64,000 nucleotides of DNA, taken from the NCBI GenBank assembly GCA_009363875.1, contig CM018685.1, positions 57,671,087-57,735,086 on the forward strand, read 5' to 3'. A program made the translations under genes and the position numbers. Every line of letters begins with the position of its first letter. Positions within the stretch are counted from its first letter, which is position 1. Source of the stretch: Mikania micrantha. Its lineage: Eukaryota; Streptophyta; Magnoliopsida; Asterales; Asteraceae. This document shows positions 11,823 to 21,267 of the stretch, piece by piece. A model generated the notes under the pieces. That model ran no database searches, was not told where the DNA came from, and saw nothing but the letters and a program-made list of their open reading frames with translations.

Positions 11823-13758
11823 CTATTTCCGGACCAAGGTTTTCAACATATCTTCAATTTTCGACATCCGATTGCTCATAGCTTCTTTCTCTTCCTTATG
11901 TTTTTCCTTTTCAGCCTCCAACTCCGCAATAATTCCATTTAATCTTTCTTTTTCTTCTTCTTTTTCCTTCAGAATTTCCTTGATAATCTCATTCAATTTT
12001 TCATTCTACAAAACCAATAAAATTTATAATGGGTCAAGTTCAGTTTAACTTACAAATAATATTCATAATGGGTCAAGTTCATTTTGTAAGGGTGATGTTG
12101 GTAATAGCATTGGTTCGAATCTAATTTGAGTACTTAAGTTACAAAACTAACTAAATAATAACACCCAATCATTGTTTCATATGGAATCAAACTCTAACTT
12201 ATTGTTAAAATTACCATACCTCGGGGTTCTGTCTACCATGCGCGTTCGAGTCATTAACACAACTTAACCCATACACTTTTCTTTTATTCTTGCCACCGGC
12301 AGCTCGTGACCACAAAACTTCATCAAATTTGGGATGATTGCTACGCTCATCCCCATACTTCTCCACGAGATATCCATCATATTTAACCTATTAAGATAAA
12401 CACATAATTACATTATTTAAATTTCATTGCCTCCTTAATATGTTGCTTCAATAACCTATTATAACATGTTGTATGGATTTATTAACCAAGTCAACTTACC
12501 CAAGTCTCCTTTGCCCTCTCGTCAACCCATACAAGATTTTCTTCTTCGATATCCTCTTCGGAATCAACGTCTGAAACACGCGAACTACTAGAACTCAGAT
12601 CTTTATCCAATGGTCTGCTTCCTTTCCTGCAATGTGACTGCTTCCACATCTCATGAGGTTGCAGTTCACGTCCGAGTATCTTTGCCTAATATAGATAGAA
12701 TTTAATATTAATAAAAAAATTGATAATATTGATATGGTATGTATATATATAAAGGATGATTAACATTTTACCGCTTTTCTTTTTGCAGTCATATAACTTT
12801 GAGATCCAAGTGTATGTTTGCCCCCAATTGATTTACTTTTAATATCAGTGTTTCTTTGAGATTTTGCTTTCCATTCAGGAGTATTCCAAATGTCAATCAT
12901 TTTTTTCCAAATCTCAGTTCTTATCCATGGAGGTTTACAGTCAATAAGAACAAGCATGTCATCTCCAACTAGCAAACCTTGTTTTCTTGATGTTTCTTTA
13001 GCTTCGTTTCGTACCCTTCTTAAGAAATCAGGAAATTTACCGGCAATACACTTCTCCCAATGCATACAAATGGGTACATTCCATTTTTCCTCCCATTGAA
13101 AATAACCCTTTAAAAATTAATTTTTAGTAAACATATAAAATTGTTCAATAAGTTGTATGAAAAATTGTTAAAGAGCACATACCTGAAAACGCTCAAATAA
13201 CCGTGTTCTGTCCTCATTAGGAACGTCTCTCCAACTATCCCATGGACCATTCCACATAGCCTTTAATATCACTCCAATAATCCTGGTAGACTTCTCCTGA
13301 TTACTAAATCTACAAAACAAGAGCAAAAACATATTAGTAACATCTTTTATATACATAAATAATTAATATTAATTTTTATATACTTACTCCCCGTCTTCAA
13401 TCCAAATCCACTCACGGTTTATTGGTTCGGGAACTTGAACTTGGGAGGCGTGTCCCCTCCTCGTATGAGCACCATGAAAAGTAGACTCATCATCATCATC
13501 ATTACCCTCGATGAAAGAAGGCAACACAGTATCATTACTATCAATACCACTACGTCGTCCAATACCATGATCGCTACCTTGACCAACACCTTGACTACTA
13601 GCTTGCCCAACCCCTTGACTACTAGCTTGCCCAACCCCATGACTATTACCTCGCCCAACCCCTTGATCACTACCTTGACTAGCATGTTGATAACTGCCTC
13701 GAACAACCCCTCGATCACTACTTTGACCAACACTAAGGCTATTACCTTGTATATGCAA
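11823..13758 (-). CDS. TnpA-like protein of CACTA element (plant transposase Ptta/En/Spm family)
   Basis: Multi-exon gene read right to left. Approximate exons are 13758-13387 (repeats of SSQGVGQ/SDQGVG and an acidic stretch), 13311-13181 (ILKAMWNGPWDSWRDVP, FERFQ), 13108-12768, 12686-12499, 12388-12218 and 12005-11823. The 13108-12768 exon (MHWEKCIAGKFPDFLRRVRN ... NTDIKSKSIGGKHTLGSQSY) has the core pattern of Pfam family Transposase_24. The last exon is a coiled coil (EIIKEILKEKEEEKERLNG...) ending RMSKIEDMLKTLVRK and a TAG at 11823-11825. Acidic linkers (DVDSEEDIEEENL) sit in the 12686-12499 exon. Such proteins bind subterminal repeats and oligomerise; they are not the catalytic TnpD. The 5' end is unresolved: the first exon shows no in-frame ATG, so an upstream exon is missing or unrecognised. 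Exon edges are estimates except the stop. Confidence 0.65.
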
Positions 13759-13799
13759 TGTTTAAATAAAAGAAAAGGGAAAATTAATAAATGAAAGTA

Positions 13800-15390
13800 A
13801 CATCACCATCCAGATCGAATTGCATGTTGAATCTAGCGGATACTCAAAGGAGCATATCTAGAAAAAACATATGAATTGTCTTTGCAGATACAAAATGTTT
13901 TATGACCCAAAGTGACCCAATTTTCCCATAATAACCCAAAATTACAAAGTACTAATAACCAAATCAAAAAAGTTAGAATCAATCTTTAATATTACTTGGT
14001 TGTATCAGTATCCTCAACCACAAGTTGAAGAGCATGTTTGATAGTCAACCAATTGCTTTTTCCTTCCTGCACATAATTAAGCATGTAAGCTTTGTATAAT
14101 ATTATTACATAAAATAAGCCATAAAAACATGAACAAATAAATATATAAGAACTAAAGAACCTGCTTGCTTTATGAGCAACCCAGCTTTTTCCAAATTGAT
14201 AAAAGTAGATATGTGTTCAAATCCATAGCTGTGAAGAATCTCTCTCCTGTATAAAGATAGCACAAGTAAAAAAGTAATTTATCATATACCAAAGCTTGCA
14301 AGACCATGGTACAAGTGATTGATTAACTAGAATAGATTAGAAATTGTTTTAAAAATTATACTTTACAGAGTAAGCTCAATCTTAACCATTGGTAATGACG
14401 ATTTCTTAAGATCCGGTTGACAGAGGGTCAACAACAAAAAAATGATTTGAAACCCGAACAATTGGAGAAACTAGCTAAATTAGATGATTGGTGACAAGAG
14501 TTGAAGCTTTAGGATGATAAAAAGGCTTCTCTGAAAACTATTGTATAAATTTCAGCTTTTTGTGATTTCATCAAGTTTAGCTATCGTTGGTCTATTTTAC
14601 CTCTTTCTATTTCTTAGTAAACTAAACAATAGTTCATCAAACCTACTAAACACTCAAACTTAACCACGAGGGTTGGTATTTGAGGAATGAAATAGTGAAT
14701 GATTAATTGATTGTCCAGTTGCTTATGGGACAATTGGATGGTAAGAAAATTTATTAACAAGTGATAAAAATACTTCAATTATGGTGTTTTATTTGTAGGT
14801 ATGTGTGTATATGGATCCTACCTTTATCATTGTAATACGCAACAAAAGTGACGCTTAATCATTAATCCATCCAATTAAAGAACAAAAACAAGTAAATATC
14901 AACAATGCCAGCAATAAACCAATTCAGATCTCAAATTAGCCCCATCGAGAACTAGCTAATCCGCATTTTGCTCAACAAAATCATTAACAAGAAGCACTTG
15001 ATTCAATAGATAAGATTGTATGATAACATACCTGAAACCTAAAAACAGAACTACGCAGTAGATCCACAATCTACTATCTGATTCAATTCGTTCTATCAGG
15101 TTAAACTACCGATTGATACAGAAACAACGATCAGCGAACATTTTTGAACACGTACGATTGCAACGATCAACGAATAGCTCGACGAGAACGGCTCGACGAC
15201 GACGTACGATTGCAAATAGAAATCACCACGTACGATTGCAAAGATTCACCACGGCTCGCCAGCGATTTCACGATTTGCAAGAGATTTTGATGAGCAGGTT
15301 TTGTATTCTAGGTTAAAAGGCGGTTCCCAATTTTTGTAGCAAAATATTTCCCCACCCTTAGATTAATTAAACTGCGCTCCTTATGCGGTT
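13800..15390. other. CACTA internal region without recognised gene
   Basis: Sequence between the TnpA-like gene and the right subterminal repeats. It may hold the promoter and 5' leader of the minus-strand gene. A GC-richer block at 15110-15300 with repeated CGTACGATTGCAA motifs (three copies) is probably part of the leader or regulatory array. No transposase catalytic domain is seen. Confidence 0.5.
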
Positions 15391-15634
15391 TGTTTTTTTT
15401 TTTGCCACCATTATGTTGGTGACAAATTATTGAAAATAAAAGTTTGTAAAATTTCTCACCATTTAGCTACCGTAGCATCTTAAATACTTTTTATTTGCAT
15501 TTGGTGAGAAATCGGTAGCAGAATTTGCTACCACTTATTTTGGTGATAAATTTTGGTGACGGTTGCTTATTTTTGTAGTAGTGAAAACAACTCCTCAACC
15601 GAGACTAGAGGAACAACTGGCTATGCGGCTCCAG

Positions 15635-16436
15635 GTGTTTCATTCATGTTTTCATATGCATTCATATGTGCTTATTAATTTATTATTGTAGGAATTGGGT
15701 TCACGTTTTTATCATAACATGATAATAAAATATAGATAATAAATAATAACAAGACTCTCATTATTCATAGGAAATAATCTAGTACAATACCGGTTACAAG
15801 ATTAAAATAAAATAATATAAATTATGAGTTTATATACCAAACTTGTTTTAATCCATCTATTCGTTGGGTGCTCTAAGTATCTTGTTGATTAAAACATGCT
15901 CCATGTTGAGTCTTCAACCAAGTCATTTGACGATGTTTTCAATCTAGTGTGTCTTCCACTTATTCTTAACACCAACATGAATGAGACGTGTTGATGATTG
16001 TGGGTGAGGCACGTATTCCATAAGCTTCCCTTAAAACAGATTCCGCGCCTCTTCTCAAGATGAACGCGTCTGTATCACATGGTACAACAACCGAAACAAC
16101 ATGTGTACTGTCGGGATTAACCTAGCACCCGAAAGTGTATATAAAACAAGAGAGAGTAGAATCAAAAATGTAGGAAATTCTATAGTGTATGTGTATTGCA
16201 AATCATGTAGTATTCTTTTTCCATCATCTTAACAAGACACCATATGTCTTGTATTTATACTACATGAAGGTCATGTCAAAATTTATGATTTAATACATTT
16301 AATCAAAACATGTAATTTGAAAAGTGTTGATTTAATTGAGTAATATGAAACGTTTTGATTTTAATTCATATTAAATTTTAAACTACTCAAATTTTCAACA
16401 ACTATTTCTAAAGTAGTTGCTTCTAATGAGTTACAG
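15635..16436 (+). other. Native kinase-domain intron of the receptor pseudogene
   Basis: Donor CCAG|GTGTTT and acceptor TTACAG|AG join GYAAP to EYGLGNEMTSSGDVYSFG in frame. The position inside the activation-loop/APE region is the conserved intron site of Xa21/EFR-type genes, so this is the original 802-bp intron and not part of the CACTA element. Most of it is AT-rich without recognisable content. Confidence 0.85.
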
Positions 16437-17128
16437 AGTATGGTCTCGGGAATGAGATGACAAGTAGCGGGGATGTCTACAGTTTTGGGATATTGTTATT
16501 GGAAGCGATGACCGGGAAACCACCTACACATGGCATCTTTGATGAAGGCTTTAGCCTTCATAAATTTGCTTCTATGGCCTTGCCACACCATGTGATAGAT
16601 GTTATTAATGTTAACATTCTAGACTTTTATCAAGACAAAGAAACATTTATACAAAACGAGGAAGAAAATGTAAAAAAAATTGAAGAATGTTTGGCTTCAA
16701 CAATCAAGATTGGGGTATCATGCACCATGGATTCTCCACCACAACGCATGGATATCAAAAAAGTTATGCAAGAATTGCGACATATTCATGATGCACTTAA
16801 AAATATTTGAGGTAAAACTTTAATTTTGTTTCTTTACTTGCAATATTAGAAAAGATAATGTTCACATTCTTTTAGAGTTTTAGGTCTTTACATCTTTGTT
16901 ACTTTTTCAACACATATTTGTTTTTTTTTAATTTTCTTTTATTTTTACTCGACACATGTTTGAATTTTGAATTGACATACGTATATTGTTTTGTTATTCT
17001 ACTAAAGAAAAATAACAAAAACCAATCGTATAGTTTATAAATTAATTGATTCATATCTTATATCTATATATACAAAAAGTTACCTTATATTTATATATAC
17101 AAAGATTAAAGATAAAATATAATACATA

Positions 17129-17991
17129 GGGGCTATTTGTTAGGGTCTATGTCATTATGTGCTGAATCAATAAGATGTCTGAATGAAAAAGAGGCTCTGA
17201 TTCAGTTAATTGTTGAACCAGTAATGTTGTTTGGTTGAACATCTGAATGAATGTGCAGAATGACTATTTTACCTTTTTATAAACAAAACTAAAATTTGTA
17301 TTTATAAACAATAATAATATCGTATATATATGCATAAAATGAAGATAATAACCTAAAAATATACTGCAGTTCATCGGAATACCCAGAAACATACATAAAA
17401 TAAAATAAAGGCAATGACCCAAACAATAATATTGTAAACAATAATATCGTATACATACCTATACACTTTGTCCTTTGAATCGCAAGGAAGAAACCCCACC
17501 AAACCTCAAGCTAATTCTCATCTTTAACTTCAAATCAATCGCGTAAAGTCCAGTAGCCCGGTTAGGGTTTCGATCAGAGGTGGTAACAGATCGTTCGCCG
17601 AAGATGGTTCGTGCAGGAGGCTTCTTCTCACCATGTTGCGTAATTGTTCACATGTGTCGCCGGAGAAAAGGGTCCGACGATCTTTGCGTTGACGGAGAAG
17701 TGTCCGACGGAGAGAAGGATTCCGACGGTGGCTGCGGTGCGTCGGAGAGCAGGATCGCCGGAGAGGAGCTGTGTGAAACGAGGAGCGCAGGGGGAGAGTT
17801 GTGTGCGTGAACAGGGATAGATTGGGAATCAGGCTTCAAGTTTTCATTCAGACTCTCTCTCTAATGCTTAACCATTCAGAGCTTAGTTGAATCATTCAGA
17901 TGCTCTCTTTTACCCAACCAAACGCCCTTGCCTCTTACCGATTAAGAGGTAGCCTCTGAATGAAACCATTCAGAGCCTATCAAACAGCCCC
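17129..17991. mobile_element. Tourist/PIF-like element, 863 bp, with gene-like interior
   Basis: The ends are GGGGCTATTTGTTAGGG and GGGGCTGTTTGATAGGC (reverse complement of the right end). The 3-bp target duplication is ATA (17126-17128, 17992-17994). Subterminal CTCTGAATGA motifs match the shorter element at 28597-28819, so both belong to one family. The centre (about 17540-17815) is GC-richer, with ATGGTTCGTGCAGGAGGC and repeated GTCCGACGGAG/CGCCGGAGA motifs, and resembles a plant first exon. The product is not recognised. It may be transduplicated host sequence. Confidence 0.75.
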
Positions 17992-18222
17992 ATAGTCTTA
18001 TGTTTATGTAACAATTTCTATCCGACGTAGTATTATAATGTATATGCATGCATGTAACACTCATTATTTTTTAATTTAGGTTTAACATATATGCATGTGA
18101 CAGATACTCAAACATCCTTTTAACAATCACTAGAAAAAACAATGTATAAATTGTGAGTAGTTTTTTTTATTTGTTTTGGATTCTACATGCCTCTATGGTT
18201 TTCTCATAAACTATCTTATATG

Positions 18223-18401
18223 CAGGGGCGGCCTTGAGAATTCAAATGCCCCGGACATATGGAAAAAAAAGGCCCCTAGTGAATTATAAACTTGTGTTTT
18301 TTCGGTTTTGTATTTGAAAACGATTTTTAAAATTTTTGTGTCCTTACAATAAATGAGCCCTGGACGGAGGTCGGGTTTGCCCCTCCTCAGGGCCTCCCAT
18401 G
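18223..18401. mobile_element. hAT MITE, 179 bp (CAGGGGCGGCC family)
   Basis: Begins CAGGGGCGGCCTTGAG and ends GGCCTCCCATG. Perfect 8-bp target duplications CTTATATG lie at 18215-18222 and 18402-18409. A related 585-bp member is in the GT47 intron (47529-48113), and a fragment is near 22309-22358. Confidence 0.88.
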
Positions 18402-18409
18402 CTTATATG

Positions 18410-18735
18410 TGTATGTACACACACATGATTGGTATAGGCTGGGTTTTCATATGAACCGCAAATGACCGCATAAAAAATAAATAAAAAAATTTAAAAATTA
18501 CTCTTAAGCTAACGTACAAGACGAGTGTAGGTTACATATTATATAACGGACACCTTAAATAGCTTATCTTAAGCAGGGAGAAGAAGATGATAGAATAATT
18601 TCAAGAGGCTCGGCATTTGCTGCCATCACTACCTACTGGAATATTTATACCACTATTAAGTCTTCATAGCTAAAAATCAAGAAGTTAGATTCATTACAAT
18701 TTACAACAAACATTCAAACCAATATAATATATATA
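18410..18735. other. Intergenic, no gene seen
   Basis: AT-rich DNA between two MITEs. No coding or RNA-gene signal that I can support. Confidence 0.45.
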
Positions 18736-18967
18736 CATTGACGGAGTTTGAAAAAACTATTAAAAGGGCCGAAGGATTTTAGGAAGAAAACGGAGTTGAC
18801 TGGACTCAATACCTATAAAAATTTTTCAACAAAATACTACTAAATCGATAATTCCGAGTGAAAAACGGAAATTTTTCAACGAAATACTACTAATCGACCC
18901 TTCTAATCGGAAAAACATGTGTGGCGGGAGGGCGGTACCCCCGGGTCCTTCAAAAGTTCCGTCCATG
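18736..18967. mobile_element. hAT-type MITE, 232 bp
   Basis: Left end CATTGACGGAGTTTG, right end (reverse complement) CATGGACGGAACTTTTG. Flanks are TATATATA (18728-18735) and TATATGTA (18968-18975), an 8-bp duplication with one mismatch. A near-duplicated inner motif AAATTTTTCAACRAAATACTA occurs twice. The short frame near its right end is not a gene. Confidence 0.65.
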
Positions 18968-19320
18968 TATATGTATATATGTATATTAAAGATGATTAAA
19001 TACCATAGTTTAATTTATATCTGGATCTCATATATATGTATGATGATGAAATATGTGGATCTCATTCAGACTCAACCAAACAACCCTTTAATTTGGTCTT
19101 ATTTTAACAAAAAAAAACTCGAAATTGACTCATTTTATTCAAGTAACTAAATTTGTTTGACAAAAGTAACCAAATAATGTCATCTTTAATTTAAACCCAC
19201 CATAATAAACACAAAGAGCTTAGATCCTGTCATTCTATAGTCTACACTCATCAGTCTCTCATTAACAAAACAAATAAAAAAGAAATTCCATCCCCTCAAT
19301 TTAAATTGTATATATATATA

Positions 19321-20688
19321 TAGGGTATGGAATTTTTAATAACCCATCAAATATGTGATAACCCATTAACTATCATCCAATGGTTAATTTCAAAAGTAAG
19401 TGCATAGGATCGCGACACGTGGCATTATTATTTTATTAATATGGGAGGGTATTTTAGACATTTTGTTATCGCTCAAAAAGCTAGAATTAATATGATAGTG
19501 ACAAGTGTCACCATCTAAGATATTTTAATAATCTTGTTTTTAATATAAAGTTTACCCCCCTCTTTTTTAAACATTAATAACTTTTTTATACTATATTATT
19601 TTTTTAAAAAAATTGCACCATTATATTCGTCTCATTTTTCTCTTTAATTCCGTTATAGTCTCGACTATTTTTTTTTCTTTCTTTAGATGCTCTATATTTA
19701 CATCATTGTAACGAGAATAAAGATAACAAATTTATTTGAAATATTTTCTAACAATGGCAAATTACAGTGATGTAATTTACAGTGATGTAACACATTATTT
19801 ACAGAGATGTAACGAACATAAACATAACAAATTATTTTAATTTTTTTTCTAACAACGGTAAATTAAAGTGTTACATCACTGTAAATAATGTGTTACATCA
19901 CTGTAAATAATGTAAATAATAAGTTCCATTATTTTAATTTTTTTCTAACAACGGTAAATTAAAGTGTTATATGACTGTAAATAATATAAATAATGTGTTA
20001 CATCACTGTAAATAATGTAAATAATAAGTTACATCACTGTAAATTATATCAATGTAAATTACATCACTGTAATTTATCATTGTTAGAAAAAATTTCAAAT
20101 AAATTTGTTATCTTTAAACTCGTTACAATGATGTAAATATAGGGCATCTTAAAAAAGCAAAAAAACAATTGTGGTGACTATAACGGAATTAATGAGAAAA
20201 ATGAGACGAATATAATGGTGCAATTTTTTTAATATAAATCAATAAGTTAAATCACTGTAATTTATCTTTGTTAGAAAAAAATTCAAATAAAATTGTTATC
20301 TTTAAGATCGTTACAATGATGTAAATATAGGGCCTCTAAAAAAGTAAAAAAAAATAGTCGAGACTATAACGGAATTAAAGAGAAAAATGAGACGAATATA
20401 ATGGTGCAATTTAAAAAAAAAAATAATATATTATAAAAAAGTTATTAATGTTTAAACAAGAGGGGGGTAAACTTTATATTAAAAATTAGATTTATTAAAA
20501 TATCTTAGATGATGACACTTGTCACTACCATATTAATTCTAGCTTTTTGAGTGGTAACAAAATGTCTAAAATGTCCTCCCATATTAATAAAATAATAATG
20601 TCACGTGTCGCGATCCTATGCACTTACTTTTGAAATTAACCATTGGATGATAGTTAATGGGTTGGGTTATTTTTTTAACCTTCCCCTA
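19321..20688. mobile_element. Fold-back element with arms of about 450 bp (1368 bp)
   Basis: The left arm (19321 to about 19780) and right arm (about 20240-20688) are near-perfect inverted copies. Both contain TAACCCATTAACTATCATCC, GGATCGCGACACGTG, TAAAGTTTACCCCCCTC and TTCCGTTATAGTCTCGACTA. The centre is made of ACAGTGATGTAA / TTACATCACTGTAAA units plus a partial extra copy of the inner right arm at about 20050-20230. It is inserted in a (TA)n tract, so a target duplication cannot be defined. Transcription would give a long hairpin RNA. Superfamily (MULE-type fold-back or other) is not settled. Confidence 0.8.
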
Positions 20689-20700
20689 TTTATATATATA

Positions 20701-21110
20701 GGATTGTGAACAAATAATAACACATGAATAGAGTAATAACCCATTAACTCAAATCTAATGGCTAAATTAAAAGTTGAGTGTATAGGATTGTGACATGTGT
20801 CATCTTTCATATTTAAATACATAAGGGTATTTTCGTCATTTGCATCATATTAAAAAACTAAAATTAATTTGGTGGTGTCATGTGTCACCTTCAAATATAT
20901 TTTGATATATCTACTTTTGTATTTAAGGTTTACCCCCTTTTTTTTACATCTATAACTTTTTTATGCTATAATATTTTTTTTATAAAAATTGCACAATTTT
21001 ACTCGTCTTATTTTTCTCTTTAATTCTGTTATAGTCTTGACTAAGTTTTTTTTTTATTTTTTTCGAATGTTCGTATTTACAGCAATGTAACAAGTATAAA
21101 AATTACACAT
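20701..21110. repeat. Diverged single copy of the fold-back arm
   Basis: This stretch repeats the order of the left arm of the neighbouring fold-back element with many substitutions: TAACCCATTAACTCAAATC, TATAGGATTGTGACATGTG, AAGGTTTACCCCC, TTCTGTTATAGTCTTGACTA. It stands directly after the element in the same orientation as the left arm. No inverted partner is seen, so it is probably an older, half-deleted copy. Confidence 0.65.
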
Positions 21111-21173
21111 TATTTGTAACGAGTTGTAACGAATTTTGGTTTACATTTTCGTAAATTAAATATGGGTTATGTT

Positions 21174-21259
21174 TAGGGTGTAAACGAGTCGATCCAATTC
21201 CGAGCTCGTTAAGGCTTGAGTTCGGCTTGTTTAGACAAAATAGCTCGTTAACACCCCTA
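21174..21259. mobile_element. Very short hAT remnant (about 86 bp)
   Basis: The ends TAGGGTGTAAACGAG and TAGGGGTGTTAACGAG (reverse complement) surround a GAGCTCG-rich centre. Flanks are GTTATGTT and CTTATGTT, an 8-bp duplication with one mismatch. A related GAGCTCGGCTCG-rich repeat ending AAACACCCCTAG is at about 50365-50695. Confidence 0.6.
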
Positions 21260-21267
21260 CTTATGTT

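Larger units (their letters stand above)
11186..15583. mobile_element. CACTA (En/Spm) DNA transposon, 4398 bp
   Basis: Starts CACTACTACA and ends TGTAGTAGTG, with a 3-bp target duplication AAA (11183-11185 and 15584-15586). These are the defining CACTA-superfamily features. Subterminal regions carry repeated GCTACCATTTTGCCACCA-type motifs at the left end and TGCTACCA/GGTGACAA motifs at the right end. The only recognisable gene is on the minus strand (11823-13758) and matches the plant Ptta/En/Spm TnpA-like family. I find no TnpD-type (DDE) transposase, so this copy probably depends on another element for transposition. It sits in the kinase activation segment of the receptor gene; removing the element and one AAA copy rejoins the kinase reading frame locally. 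Confidence 0.93.
8543..16810 (+). pseudogene. LRR receptor-like kinase, subfamily XII (EFR/Xa21-like), broken
   Basis: Homology runs in order. A signal-peptide-like start at 8543 (MTTKQPPLIG...FLLYIFLTI) is followed by LRRNT (DHQALLNIKS...CDWTGVTC) from about 8670. About 20 LRRs of the LxGxIPxxLGNL type reach 10490, then a transmembrane stretch at about 10530-10610. The kinase is 10660-11182, interrupted by the CACTA element, and resumes at 15587-15634 and 16437-16810. A family-typical intron lies at 15635-16436, inside the codon for E of GYAAPEYG. The catalytic loop reads VHGDLKP, hence a non-RD kinase as in pattern-recognition receptors; DFG is present. Lesions: the signal peptide is out of frame with the LRRs (shift in the AGCTTC hexamer repeat near 8650); frameshift near 9570; one-base loss near 10735; a short deletion near 10780 that removes or displaces the VAVK lysine block; and the CACTA insertion. 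A functional full-length kinase is not encoded. Confidence 0.9.

Noticed and set aside
15113..15316. Arginine-rich 67-codon frame near the right end of the CACTA element
   Set aside because: It is made of CGTACGATTGCAA repeats and has no family resemblance; likely leader or regulatory sequence of the minus-strand gene.
15635..16436. Treating the stretch after the CACTA element as more transposon
   Set aside because: It has clean GT-AG borders at the conserved Xa21/EFR intron position, and the CACTA terminus with target duplication is already complete at 15583.
19740..20080. Regularly spaced TTACATCACTGTAAAT motifs as a CRISPR-like array
   Set aside because: A plant sequence; the units are low-complexity, vary in spacing and orientation, and form the loop of a fold-back element.
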